This document shows, in pieces, positions 48,093-59,958 of a DNA stretch of 64,000 nucleotides (the stretch's first letter is position 1; every line of letters starts with the position of its first letter). Position numbers and translations under genes: made by a program. The notes beneath the pieces are model-generated. The model was not told where the DNA came from, searched no databases, and saw nothing but the letters and a program-made list of their open reading frames with translations. The stretch comes from Erpobdella octoculata. Taxonomy: Eukaryota > Annelida > Clitellata > Hirudinida > Erpobdellidae. Where the stretch lies: positions 21,523,103 through 21,587,102 of the forward strand of contig OZ022246.1 in assembly GCA_963978895.1 (NCBI GenBank). The letters are read 5' to 3'.

Positions 48093-49489
48093 ATAACTAC
48101 ATTACTAAATAACATTAGCCAGTGATCGTAATCATGTTACCTCTACTTGGAGTTGTGTTTGTGCGAGTTCTCTCGTACTCTGGATTGTCTGTTGATAATA
48201 ATAAATACTTGTTAAACTTTTATCTTTAACCAAAAACGTTTATTTGGTTGCCAGATGTGACTAATAAAACTACAATCAAACTGAAACTAAGGAAGAACCA
48301 AATAAAGACCTGACAAAGCATGTGCTACCAGTGCTACCAGTGCTACCAGTACTTACTAGAAGTTGCATATTAAAAACAGACCAACATACTACGAGCACTG
48401 CAAAGTTAAAAACAAAGAACTGACCAATATATCATAAGGATGCAAGTTAAAAATTTATAAAAATTAAAATGTTTCAACCTTTGAGTTGATAAATAGTAAA
48501 ATATACATATTTCTCATTGCACTGCTATTAGCAATTTAATATAACAATTAACACACTAAACATGTAAAAAATTTATTTTACTCACTTTTCATGCATATTA
48601 TGTAAAGCTTAGTTGCTTGATGGTTAAAAGACCATGACCATTTGCTACCGTAAGGATAGAAACCAACAAAGGCAATGCCATTCTTAGTTGGCCGATGACT
48701 AGTATCCTTCCAATTTGCATAAATTATACCTACAATTAACGACAAACGTGTATAATTATATGAATATAATACACTTAAATATCATTGCATCTCCGTACTT
48801 TCATTTGATTTTTTCCATCTGCAACTTTCTTCGTTGCACGTCATGTAAAGATGACATTTAATATGATAACCGCGTCTGAGGTCAAGGTAGAACTGATATA
48901 CTTCGTTTTGAACGCTTTCAGAATAAATTTCCAAACTCCAATACGGTTCTTCACAAAGATTTGCATTATAATAATAATATTTATCATCAATCATGTAACA
49001 ATATTCGTTGTAACACTTTTCTATAACTTTTGCGGCAAACGTAGTCAGCAAAATGAAAAATCCTTCGGAAATAAATAAATTTCTATTGAAATATTTTGAA
49101 GCCAATAGTACTTTTGAAAAAAAAAACAAAAGCAAACCTAAAAGCAAACAATCCAGCACTTTCATTCTTTGAGTTGACTTTTTACTATGAAGAAAATATA
49201 TAACATTTATCTGGGGCTAGAAAACACAATAAACAAACGATGTGTCTATCTTTATCAATTTCTATCTTTTTTGTTTCTCTTTCCCGTTCTCTTTATGCAA
49301 CAATCTTGATTTTACAACCAATTTTCAACATCTCACAATCCGCATTCCACAGATAATTATATTAGATTAATATTTTACCAGGATGTTTTTGTTTAATTGC
49401 TGTTTTATTATTATTATTCACATAGTAAATCTAAATTATAGCTATTAGTTATTATTAGTTACAATTATTACTGTTAATATTGCAGCTGT

Positions 49490-49920
49490 CAGTATACAAA
49501 AATAAGGACAAAGTGACGAGATATCTTAGAATTTATTGTGTAATTAAGTGGCCAAAACAAAATAAGCACAGCAAAATGTAAAAAGTCAGTAATTTGTTTG
49601 CACATGATGAGGTAAAAACTTGATATTTTGTCGTGTCATCAAGAAGTTTTCTCTCATGCAATCACTTCTTCTTCTTTACCACCTGTCATATCTGCTGATC
49701 AAGATTTCCCCGGATCCACCAATGCACTTCTGAAGATATTAAAGAATGGAAATTCAAAATGGGTATAATTATTGCAGCAACATTTTCACTTGGGAAAGTA
49801 ACCGCGAAATGCCCCTTTGACTCAACGTCATAACCACCAAAATAATCTCTTGAGACGTGATTCATAAATATATTTTCCCAGACATTCTCCTTTTTAATTG
49901 GCTTTTGCTGATTAATTGTT
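49490..49920 (-). promoter_or_regulatory. Repeated 5' flank, copy upstream of gene E
   Basis: TGACTCAACGTCA at 49,818; otherwise near identical to 18,040-18,470. Confidence 0.45.
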
Positions 49921-50069
49921 CACTTGAATTGTAAAACAAAATGAACACCTGTTTTAAAGCCATCATACTTTTCACTTTTTTAACAGTTGTTTTGATTTTT
50001 TACAATACAAAAAACTTTTACAATTGACTCAACAATTTTCAAGTCCGTTATGCGAAAGTCAAAATATCT

Positions 50070-50290
50070 GCAACAGTTGTGGACATTACCACAGATGTAC
50101 AGAAAGAGTTCTATTACTAAGGATTTTCAGTTTTCTTTAATTGTCCATATAATTTGAAACTGAACTGATATTTAATAAATAAAACATATAAGTTGTTCTA
50201 TTGATGCTGAAAACAAAGAAAAACAACTCAACTTAACACATAACTCACCACACTGTTTCCATGGCAACGAAATATAATGATGACATCAGG
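50070..50290. promoter_or_regulatory. RUNX-pair / RFX X-box / CRE module, copy 3
   Basis: TTGTGGACATTACCACAG near 50,076, GTTTCCATGGCAAC at 50,255-50,268, TGACATCA at 50,281-50,288. Confidence 0.45.
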
Positions 50291-50401
50291 ATACAACTTT
50301 GTCTAGCACCACTAAACACGTCAAGAAAACTACTCGAATTTGTAACTAAAACAAACAAACAGAAACAAAATATTCAGTTGTACTCAATCTTCCAATAATC
50401 C

Positions 50402-50730
50402 TCACTTGTACTTTGAACCAATTATAAAATGATATAAGCATATAATAACAAATAAAACAGTAACAACTTTGATGATCAATGATTGACAATAATTCTCGAT
50501 GCAAAGTTTTGTATAATCCCTGCTATACGATAATAAACACGATAAGGAAAAAATACCAACTCGAATACATCCAAACCTTCGAAGAATTGTCATTAGACTT
50601 CATTGCCGATGTCCGCCAACGGTCTGGATCTTGGCAATGTCTACCAAACAGGACAATTAACGCGTTTATATTTTCATATCGACTGAAGGCATTTACTGGG
50701 AGCGAGATAAAATCTAATATAATTAGTTAA
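50402..50730. other. Conserved small open region, X2 copy 1
   Basis: Same as 18,949-19,277, with both strands open; minus reading DPDRWRTSAMKSNDNSSKV then WYFFFIVFIIV. Confidence 0.35.
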
Positions 50731-50931
50731 ATATTTTTATTGAATCTGAATAGGTAATATTATATTATGAATAAATATTTTAATATTTTATTGGTATTGT
50801 ATTATGAATGCAAATGTAATTTTTATTTACTTGAATTTTGATTTGCTGTGTGTCTAAGTTTTAGCTTATTTGGCTTTTTCCTGATATTACCACCCACAAA
50901 CAAATAAATAAATTCAATTTGTAATAATCTT

Positions 50932-51090
<159 letters not shown>

Positions 51091-51461
51091 ATGAATCTGT
51101 TTGCCAATGAATATGATGAGATCAAAACCTGATATTTTATCGTGTCATCAAGAGGTTTTCACTAGTGTAATCACCTCTTCCTCTTTAAACAATAGAAATT
51201 AAAAACGAGACCACATTTTCACTTGGGAAAGTAACCGCGAAACGCTTCTCTGACTCAACGTCATAGCAACCAAAATAATCTCTCGAAACGTGATTCATAA
51301 ACGTATTTACTCAGACATCTTTCTTTTTAATTGGCATTTAACAGCTGCTTAATTTTTCACTTGATTTATAATTTTTTTTTCAACTAAAAATTTTTTTTTA
51401 TATAATAAAATATTATCTATTTCATCTATGTCATCGTTCAAGTTTTACTATGTTCTTCCAA

Positions 51462-52068
51462 TCACTTGGTCCTCATGCATGTGTACATTGGAGTTGTGAT
51501 TGCTTTTCCATCTATATGACACTGTGAGCTACCTGCTTGCTCGGAAGATGATAGGATTTCAAGGTATGTCGTTTCTCCTTCTGGAAGAACTAGAGATTTG
51601 TAAATGTCATTGACTTTTGAACACGTAGTTGTCTGTCGAGGTTGGAGCTTGCGACGATGTGATTCTCTGATTATGAAAAAATAATATTTTTACTTTATTT
51701 AAAAAAAAAACAAACAAATTAAAACTAATTTTTGAAAATTGTTCTATTTAGAAGAAAAAAACCTTTCTTTTCCTGGAGGACCTAGAGATTCGTAAAAGTA
51801 GTCAACGACTTCTGAACTCGCATTTGTCCGACGAAGTACATCACTGATTAAAAAACGGTATATTTTATTTAGTCAAAAAACAAATTACCGAATTAAAGCT
51901 TATTTTTGATAATTTTTCTATTTAAAAGCGCCACAACCCAATTTTTCTGATCTTTCTTATTAAGATTACTTTTTTTTCGATAACGCCGGAACAGAATCGC
52001 GATCATCAGCAAAATGAAACAAACTTCTATCGTTAGAAAGACCGTGATAACAATCACCGTTGTGGTGC
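51462..52068 (-). pseudogene. Receptor C': membrane and two tail exons only
   Basis: Membrane exon 51970-52068, proximal tail exon 51744-51843 (SSEVVDYFYESLGPPGKERF then stop) and distal tail exon 51462-51666 (IYKSLVLPEGETTYLEI, ending PMYTCMRTK). One base is missing at the membrane-exon donor relative to F, changing the phase from 2 to 1. No upstream ectodomain exons; homology to F upstream introns stops at the LTR at 52,970. This is the uninterrupted equivalent of C. Confidence 0.75.
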
Positions 52069-52254
52069 CTATAAATTGAATTATAAAAATGCATTAAATC
52101 TAAATTTGAAACATTGAAAATTATTAAATTAAAAATAAAGATTAACCAATTTTTTGCAATAAATGAAAGATATAGCAATTTCTTATAATTATTTTATTGT
52201 ACAATTTCAGCTTTTGAAAACTTGATTCACTTTTGTGGTGACGTGGACAACTTG

Positions 52255-52480
52255 CCGGTCTGAACATGAAAGTGACTTGGCCTGTGAAGATCTGAATATG
52301 TGCATTTGTCTGTACAGCAATCTACTTTTATTCTTGATAGGCACTCTACTTTTAATTCCGGTAAATTCTTTGGTTTAGGGCAGGGGGTAAGTTTTTTTGT
52401 TTAGGGGACAAATCCAAATTGGCGTAGAACATGGTTGGAGACAAAATCCTCTGGTTTTCATAGGGAGGCTCTCTGATAGA
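52255..52480 (-). pseudogene. YxN-type tail exon, minus-strand copy (X2)
   Basis: EPPYENQRILSPTMFYANLD, then the same frameshift as the 25.2-25.4 kb copy. Confidence 0.6.
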
Positions 52481-52970
52481 TTGGATGGGTAGAACAGATG
52501 GACTTCTTGATGGGTAACAGACGTCGGAAAATTTTGATAATAAAGATAATAAAATATTCATGCTTACAGTAAAAAAATTAAAAAGTTTTCAATCTTTGAG
52601 TTCAACAATTGCAATAAAATAAGATATAGTAATTTCTTACAATTATTTTATGTTTCCTGTTCACACAATAAAATGCCTTTTTTCAAAAATTAGAAAAATA
52701 ATATCGAGTTATATTAACAAAAAGATTGAGCAGGAAAAATTAAACTATTAAAAAACAACTATATTTTGAAAACTATAACTTTTCTTGTTTTTTGAAAATA
52801 ATTTATACATATATTTATATTTTTATGATTCATAGAGCTTTTGATTTATTTGGTATATAATTCTGTAGAATTATAGCTTTTGATTTATTTGACTGTTGGT
52901 GTAGATGTACTAGAGTTACACAGGGGCTTAATCAGATATTTGAGACACAAAGTAATAACTGTTACTACGT

Positions 52971-53335
52971 GTCACGACTCCGCCTTTGCGACAGTCGATA
53001 CTGCTGGAGAAAGTCAAGACGATTATCTATCGAAACAAAGTGAATCACACACTGATTGAGTATTAATTGTTTTATTAACGAATACAGTTCAAAATTATCG
53101 AAAGATATCAATTAAACCCCGCGACGAGAATAACAGGTTCAAGTTCTATCAAATATGGCGAACAACAACGAAGTAGATCGAAAACAGCCTTATATATACA
53201 AGCCCTCCATGCCAGCCGCAACTGCGTAAATTTGCAGGCTACAGGCAAAATATTCAAACAGTCGCGTAATGATACATCAATTCAAAACACGCAACGTTGT
53301 GCAATACACCTTGCACCACCTACAACCAGTAAATT
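52971..53335 (-). mobile_element. LTR related to the solo LTRs, inverted, 5'-incomplete
   Basis: The plus strand starts TGTCACGACTCC; its complement ends GGAGTCGTGACA like the solo LTRs at 12.2 and 43.6 kb, with homologous CATGGAGGGCTTGTATATAT (TATA region) and GAACTTGAACCTGTTA. A polyadenylation-type AATAAA lies near 53,080. It interrupts host sequence TTACTAAG|TTTTACAC known from 33.87 and 62.2 kb. A different subfamily from the other two. Confidence 0.7.
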
Positions 53336-53339
53336 CATT

Positions 53340-53785
53340 GATATGCTTCATCTGATAAAAAAAATTACAATGTTTATGAATTTATGACAAAATATTTCAA
53401 TTTGACTTCAGATAAACAAAATATAATTTCACTATTAAAAATTATCAAGATTAAATAAGACTTAATTATAACAACATATGACTTTTTACCAATTAAAACT
53501 TGCGTTTTTGTTTTAATGTGAATTAACAAAATTTAAAAAAAATTAAAATAGGATTTAAAATGCCAAAACGTTTGTAGTGAGAATTAATGTTTATAACATT
53601 TTGTTATTGAAGGTTTGATAATTTAAAAAAATAATAATTATTGATTATTTCTTAGTTAATTTATATATTATTGTGTTTTTGCCTCAATAATTTGTAATTT
53701 ACATATTTTAATGGTTAAAATTGTTTTTCCAGGAGGCAATCAAAATATTTGCATTACTGAGTTTATTTTTTTATTTTATTTTTTT
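53340..53785. other. AT-rich spacer
   Basis: Partly homologous to 41.3-41.5 kb (GGATTTAAAATGCCAAAACG). No exon recognised. Confidence 0.5.
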
Positions 53786-55100
53786 TTATTTGACAAATTT
53801 AAAGTGGCGTAAATCAAACGACTTCAAGGCCACATACAATATAAAATAATAATAACAAAAAGTTAGATTGTCATAAGGTATTGTTTCAATTTTTTTAAAC
53901 AGTACAAAATCAGGTGCTGCTCTTATGTCTAAGGGAAGACTATTCCACATTTTTGCAGCTGCAGCAGGAAAACTTCTATCACCAGCACTTTTTAGACGAG
54001 TTGAGGGAACGAAGAGAAGAGCCGAAGATGCAGATCTGAGATTCTCCCTTGATTGAATGTTACTAATAGGCAGAATTTCTTCCATTAAGTATGAAGGAGC
54101 CAAACAATTGAGACATTTAAAGACTAGTTGAGCTACTTTGAAGATAATTCTACACCTGACGTTCAACCATTGTAGTTCTTGGAGTACTGGAGTGATGTGA
54201 TCGCAACGTCTTCGACCAGTCAAAAGCCTTGCTGCCGTATTCACCACTGATTGAAGGCGATGAGTCAAGATCTTCGGGAGTCCAACCAGTGTAGAGTTAC
54301 AATAGTCCAGTTTTGAAAACACCAATGAAGTAATAAGTAAGTTAAGCGCCAGGGGGGGTAGAGATGAAGCAACAGTTTTGATTTGACGTAAGGTTGAAAA
54401 GCAGCTTTGGGTGATGCGACTAACGTGAGTGTTCATACGCATGTCAGAATCAAAGAAAGCACCCAAATTGCGAACTGAAACAGATGGAGAGATCCAATCT
54501 TTACCTATTCTTAACGGTGCTGTTTCGAACGTACGTTTCATCCGACTGGTTGACAGCCAGATTATTTCAGACTTGCTTGAATTTAGCTGAAGGCGACTGG
54601 AAGACATCCATAGGCCCACATCATCAATGTAGAAACTACTGAAGAGAGTACAATTGCCTTAGCAAGATCACAATGACCATAGATCTGTGTGTCATCAGCA
54701 TAGAAGTGCGCACAAAGTCCATGATTGGAGATAATTTTTTCTAGATAAGCTATATACATTGTAAAGAGAGTTGGTCCAAGAACTGAACCCTGAGGCACTC
54801 CACAGTTAAGTAGCAAAGTACCAGAAATGTCCTTTCCAACCCTAACCTGACATTTACGTTCATTAAGGTATGAGTCAACCCACTCTAGTGCAGATCCGCA
54901 GAAACCAAAGTGTGAGTTTAGCCGTTGGAGCAGAATAGAGTGATCAACCGTATCGAATGCAGCTGAGAGATCTAAGAGAACTAGCAATGTTATTTTCCCG
55001 CTGTCAGCAGCCACCAGAGCATCAGAAAAAACCTTAAGAACTGCAGACTCTGTTGAATGATATTGCCGATAAGCCAAGTTTTGTAGGAGTCTCTCTATAA
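53786..55100 (-). mobile_element. CR1/L2-type LINE, 5'-truncated, long 3' half
   Basis: Minus strand: HSTESAVLKVF, LDLSAAFDTVDHSILL, GVPQGSVLGPTLFTMYI, FYADDTQIYG (54,583-55,077), then after a frameshift 277 open codons with SKSEIIWLSTSRM, FSKLDYCNSTLVGLP and AAKMWNSLPLDIR, the usual CR1/L2 C-terminal motif. It shares its 5' end with the deleted X1 copy, so it predates the duplication. Confidence 0.94.
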
Positions 55101-55313
55101 ATATTCACATTGACTGATTAATCATCAATCAAGCAATCAAAATGAACCTATATAACTTTTGACAATAGAAAAATGATAGTTTAAAAAATGCAACTCTTTG
55201 GAAGAAAAAAACAAATGAACACAGAGATAGAGCCTAGTTCAGGATATAATCAGCTTTGACATCGCAATAAGTAGTAAGTAAAACATCACCAGGAGTTTGT
55301 TGTTGCTGGCCAC

Positions 55314-55436
55314 AACAACACAAGTTGGTCACAGCAACACAAGTTGGTCACAGCAACACAAGTTGGTCACAGCAACACAAGTTGGTCACAACAACACAAG
55401 TTGGTCACAGCAACACAAGTTGGGCACAGCAACACA
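55314..55436. repeat. 19-bp minisatellite, 6 units
   Basis: Unit CAACACAAGTTGGTCACAG; one unit fewer than at 26,668. Confidence 0.92.
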
Positions 55437-56119
55437 AACAACTGATCAAATTTTGCTTCTGGTTCTCATAGAAATGTATTGTTCTGTCAAAAAAGCACAC
55501 AAAAATGTATCGCCAAATTTGTCGTTTAGAGTTTTGTTGTAAATTAATAACTCTGTTTGGTAGAATTTTAAATCCCCGATAAAAATTTTTTAAATCTCTT
55601 ATAAAAAAAAAATACAAAATCTTTCAGCCCAGTTCAGTCTCTGTCGTTTACAGTCTCTATTACTACATCTCGAACTCAACACAATTTGTCGACTGTATGA
55701 AATAATATTATACTAACTTAGCTGATAATTCACTGTTCTAATATTTAAATGTTTGCTAAAAAAATATTTTTAAATGAAAAAAAGTTACTGCTATAAATAT
55801 TTCAATAAAATGTTAATTCTTTTATTTCAATATGCATCTAAAAATTGTTAACTAAGACAAAAATTTAAGAAAATACATTAAAACAAGATAATTTTTTAAT
55901 ATTTTTAATACAAAAATCTGTTTCTCAGGCTAGGCTATGCATCTAGATATGTATTCATAATAACGCACTAATAAGCAAACAATCAAGTAAATTAAAAAAT
56001 ATCATCCAATAGTGGTTTCTATCTCCTACTCAATCCCGTCCGGAGCAAACATTTCAGCACGACACATCCGATAAACGAAGCTCACGTTCAAGAGCGAGTG
56101 TCTTCTGAAAACTTTTATT

Positions 56120-58283
56120 TTATTCATTTCTAGCAAGTTCTAAATGAATTAGAAGTTTTTGCGGGGAAGTTGTGATGTGTTTGGCTTCGATCTTCTTGAT
56201 TGTGGCACAGTTTTTGCTGTCGTATTGATGTGTACTGTAATGGTAGTCGCCGTGAAACTTTAGTATTTTGAATTCCTTTTCCCCGTAGAATCTGGGACTG
56301 AACCTGCATTTATTTAATCGATAACTTTTTCTTGAAAATTGAATAGCTCTGGCTTATTCATATATGGTATTTTTCTATATTTCAGATTTGTGAGATGCCA
56401 AAACTCGATCGAATAACTTATTTGTATATAGCATTTTTCAATATTTTAAAATTTCAAGAATGAAAAATGCAATCAAAGCCTAAAAATTCTCCTTAAGTAG
56501 TAAGTTACTATTCTCAAATCTCCAAAGCTGTACAGTCTTGAAAATGCCTTTTAAACTTTTATCAAAGTTCCTAATGGAAACCGATTCAGCCATGTCTGTC
56601 TTTATTTACACTCTACTTTTAAGACTAATCAATATACAAATTCTTCATTTAATACCTGACAGCTCGATAAAAACATACAAAATCCGTCATTTTTGACGGG
56701 GTATCTCTAGTAACTAATAATATTAATGTATTTTTATGCATATTATGCACAATCTGACATGCCTGGAAAGGTCATAAAAAAGGATGCTGCTCTATTAAAT
56801 ACATTTTACCAATCAAAGTGTGTTTATTTATAAAGCCACATTTTTTTTAAAACCCCTCTCCAGGCAGGCCTTTATAGATGTGTGTTATATGCAAAAAAAT
56901 ACGATATTGTCATCATAATAATATTCAGTCATTTCTTTTGACTAAATTAAACCAAAAAAAATACATGACATTTACTCTAAAGTGCAGTTATAAGTGTCTT
57001 CAATCCTCGAACACAGACTGTAATGAACTGCAGGTTTAGCTAAAAACACTTTTCCCTCGTTGTTTATTTCAGCTGTGATATCTTCATCTTGCTTTGACAA
57101 CTGTACTCTGCATGATGAAACATTACAAATTGAGGATTTTTATGCATCACGATATAAACTCACTGTTTTGTAAGACATGTTTCTATTAACCATCTAGTTT
57201 TAAATAAAATCAAATTTCATTTACTTAATACAAATTGGATTGATTAACCAAATCTGTAACGATATTAAAAATCTAAAATCCATAATACGAATTTTTTAAA
57301 TAAATTAATATCTAATTCATAAAAAATGTAAAGCAATATTTGTAGCTGAAGTTTAATTCGCCTCAGACTAGAACAAACATAAGAGAGTGTACTGAAAAAA
57401 CTTTATAACGTTACTTTTTAAATGTCTTACCGGTTGGCTAGCTTAACGTTCGGCACCCAAATGTGACTCGATGGAATTTTCAAAAGTTTTGTAAAGTTAA
57501 AACGTCCAACTGGCCATCGTTTGTCTGTCCAGTACTGATGAAAACGAAAATAAACTTGTATTTGAGTCTTTATTTTGTGAGGAATTTTAATTTTAATGTT
57601 TTTTTTTTAAATTAATCAATTTATCGTCATCTAAAATTCATTCTGAATCAACAATTAAATATATTGATTTTGTGTTGTGAAGGAAGCTTAGGGTTAATTC
57701 TTCAAAATATTTTAATGCAGATTTGTTTAAAAAACACTTGCTAATTTTTTTTTCAATCATTTAAATTTCAAACTTATCTGATTTAAATGTTTTTAATATT
57801 TTTTTATTAAAAAAACAGTAAAAAATCTTACATATCTATGAAGGAGAGATGACTGCAATATGCGACTGTTCGGGAGAAAGTAAAAACATTGGAAATTCAG
57901 CGAGAAATTGACATCAAGTGATGACGTCGGTGCTGTTACAGCGTAATTACTGTGAACAATGTGTTTGATTAATTCACTAAGCGTGTCTTCTTTTGCATGG
58001 TTTGCGATTGTCTAAAAAAAAATTATTTTTTACATTTAATTTATTTTATGTTATTCAATTAAATGTGAAATTCGGATATCGTGAAATTATTAATAATTTG
58101 AACTTTATTAAAATCTGCTGTTTTAAATGTGATTTTAGAAAACAAACCTTTAAATATTACAAAAAACAAAATTTAAACAAATTAAATTTAAAACTTTTTA
58201 TTAAATATAACCAAAAACTATTTTAATTCCTTTACCTGGACAAATCCAGCAATAAAAAAATAAAAAAATATGGACTTTTTCAT
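56120..58283 (-). CDS. Secreted Cys-loop ligand-binding-domain protein (AChBP-like) 2
   Basis: Paralogue of 27,507-29,795 with the same five-exon structure: the start codon is at 58,281-58,283 (MKKSIFFYFFIAGFVQ) and the stop at 56,120-56,122. Key features are kept: KEDTLSELIKHIVHSNYAVT, YWTDKRW, IPSSHIWVPNVKLAN, CSRIEDTYNC, LEFSPRFYGEKEF, LLIHLELARNE. Changes from copy 1 are few and conservative in the exons seen (A to T, Y to H, G to S, I to F), while introns differ by indels; for example, intron 4 is shorter and a 28-bp tandem duplication beside exon 3 in copy 1 is absent. No lesion found. The same loss of loop-B Trp and short Cys loop apply. Confidence 0.85.
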
Positions 58284-58690
58284 TTAAATCGTTCTTACAT
58301 ATATTGTTCAACAATTCACTTTAACTTGCTGCGTTAAATCTCTCAAGTATAATAACAAACGATAATAACGACAATGAATTCTGTGAGAGAGTAAAAAAAA
58401 TTTTATTAACAGAAGAGAATACCACAACAATTGCACGAAGCTTAAAAACAAGGGAAAATGACATCAACAGAAACTTATAAATGACAAAGAATAATATAAA
58501 AAACTGGGAAAAAGTATTTTTTAAAAATCAAAACAAAGCACCACTTGTTCATGAATTAAAAAACAAAATAAACACCTGTTTTAAAGCCATCATACTTTTT
58601 ATTTTTTTAACAGTTGTTTTGATTTTTTATAATAAAAAAAAACTTTTATAATTGACTCAACAATTTTCAAGTCCGTTATGCGAAAATTTA
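58284..58690. other. Spacer 5' of AChBP-like gene 2
   Basis: Counterpart of 29.8-30.25 kb with small indels. No exon recognised. Confidence 0.45.
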
Positions 58691-58699
58691 AATGTCTGC

Positions 58700-58910
58700 A
58701 ACAGTTGTGGACATTACCACAGATGTACAGAAAGAATTCTATCCCTAAGAAATTTCAGTTTTCTTTAATTGTCCATATAATTTGGAACTGAACTGATATT
58801 GAAGAAATAAAACATATAAGTTGTTCTATTGATGCTAAAAACAACACAACTTAACACATAACTCACCGTACCGTTTTCATGGCAAAGAAATATAATGATG
58901 ACGTCAGAAT
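58700..58910. promoter_or_regulatory. RUNX-pair / X-box-like / CRE module, copy 4
   Basis: TTGTGGACATTACCACAG near 58,705; a diverged X-box GTTTTCATGGCAAA (58,873-58,886); a perfect CRE TGACGTCA (58,899-58,906) where other copies have TGACATCA. 0.6 kb upstream of AChBP-like gene 2. Confidence 0.45.
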
Positions 58911-59020
58911 ACAAATCAATCTAGCACAACTAAACACGTCAAAAGAACTACCCGAATTTGTAACTAAAACAAACAAACAAAAACAAAATTATTCAGTTGT
59001 ACTCAATCTTCCAATAATCT

Positions 59021-59349
59021 TCACTTGTACTTTGAACCAACTATAAAATGATATAAGCAAATAATAACAAATAAAACAATAACAACTTTGATGATCATTG
59101 ATTGACAATAATTCTCGATGCAAAGTTTTGTATATTCCCTGCTATACGATAATAAACACGATAAAGAAAAAATACAAACTCGAATACATCCAAACCGTCG
59201 AAGAATTGTCATTAGACTTCATTGCCCATGTCCGCCAACGGTCGGAATCTTGGCAATGTCTACCAAACAGGACAATTAACGCGTTTATATTTTCAAATCG
59301 ACTGAAGGCATTCACGGGAAACGAGATAAAATCTAACATAATTAGTTAA
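59021..59349. other. Conserved small open region, X2 copy 2
   Basis: Both strands open again. The minus reading MLDFISFPVNAFSRFENINA ... LYFFFIVFIIV differs from the 19.0 kb copy at about six residues without a stop. Confidence 0.35.
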
Positions 59350-59535
59350 ATATTTGTATTGAATCTGACTAGGTAATATTATATTATGAATAAATATTTT
59401 AATGGTATTATATTATGAATGCAAATGCAATTTTTATTTACTTGAATTTTGATTTGCTGTGTGTCTAAGTTTTAGCTTATTTGGCTTTTTCCTGATATTA
59501 ACACAAACAAATAAATAAATTCAATTTTTAATAAT

Positions 59536-59538
<3 letters not shown>

Positions 59539-59579
<41 letters not shown>
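59539..59579. repeat. (TA)n microsatellite
   Basis: Short array (about 20 units) in the same place as those at 19.5 and 51.0 kb. Confidence 0.95.
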
Positions 59580-59580
<1 letters not shown>

Positions 59581-59599
59581 ATACAAAATGAATCTGTTT

Positions 59600-59850
59600 G
59601 CTAATGGATATGATGAGATCAAAACCTGATATTTTATCGTGTCATCAAGAAGTTTTCTCTACTGTAATCACCTCTTCCTCTTTAAACAATAGAAATTAAA
59701 AACGAGACCACATTTTCACTTGGGAAAGTAACCGCGAAACGCTTCTCTGACTCAACGTCATAGCAACCAAAATAATCTCTCGAAACGTGATTCATAAATG
59801 TATTTACTCAGACATCTTTCTTCTTAATTGGATTTTAACAGCTGCTTAAT
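59600..59850 (-). promoter_or_regulatory. Repeated flank block near receptor tail
   Basis: Copy of the TGACTCAACGTCA block (59,748) with TCTCGAAACGTGATTCATAA. Equivalent blocks at 19,742 and 51,251. Here it lies between the receptor tail exon and the small open region, so it may serve the latter or be a relic. Confidence 0.35.
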
Positions 59851-59958
59851 TTTTCACTTGATTTATCTTTTTTTTTTCAACTTAAAACTTTTTTTTATAT
59901 AATAAATTATTATCTATTTCATCTATGTCATCGTTCAAGTTTTACTATAATCTTCCAA

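Larger units (their letters stand above)
42753..49165 (-). pseudogene. Receptor gene E (X2 paralogue of B), membrane exon frameshifted
   Basis: Exons: 49138-49165 (MKVLDCLLLG), 48799-49062, 48586-48729, 48141-48188, 44485-44532, (44086-44148, acceptor lost), 43106-43203, 42753-42969. The ectodomain is intact (CYNEYC, CEEPYWSLEI, MTCNEESCRW). The membrane exon carries a 2-bp deletion plus one extra A in the terminal A run relative to B, so the stop-transfer reads VPASSEKK and the phase no longer matches. The tail exon is intact on its own: VAYESLGPPDEETAYTEI, then PVYANISA and stop. It contains the same solo LTR, minisatellite and THAP element as B. Confidence 0.7.
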
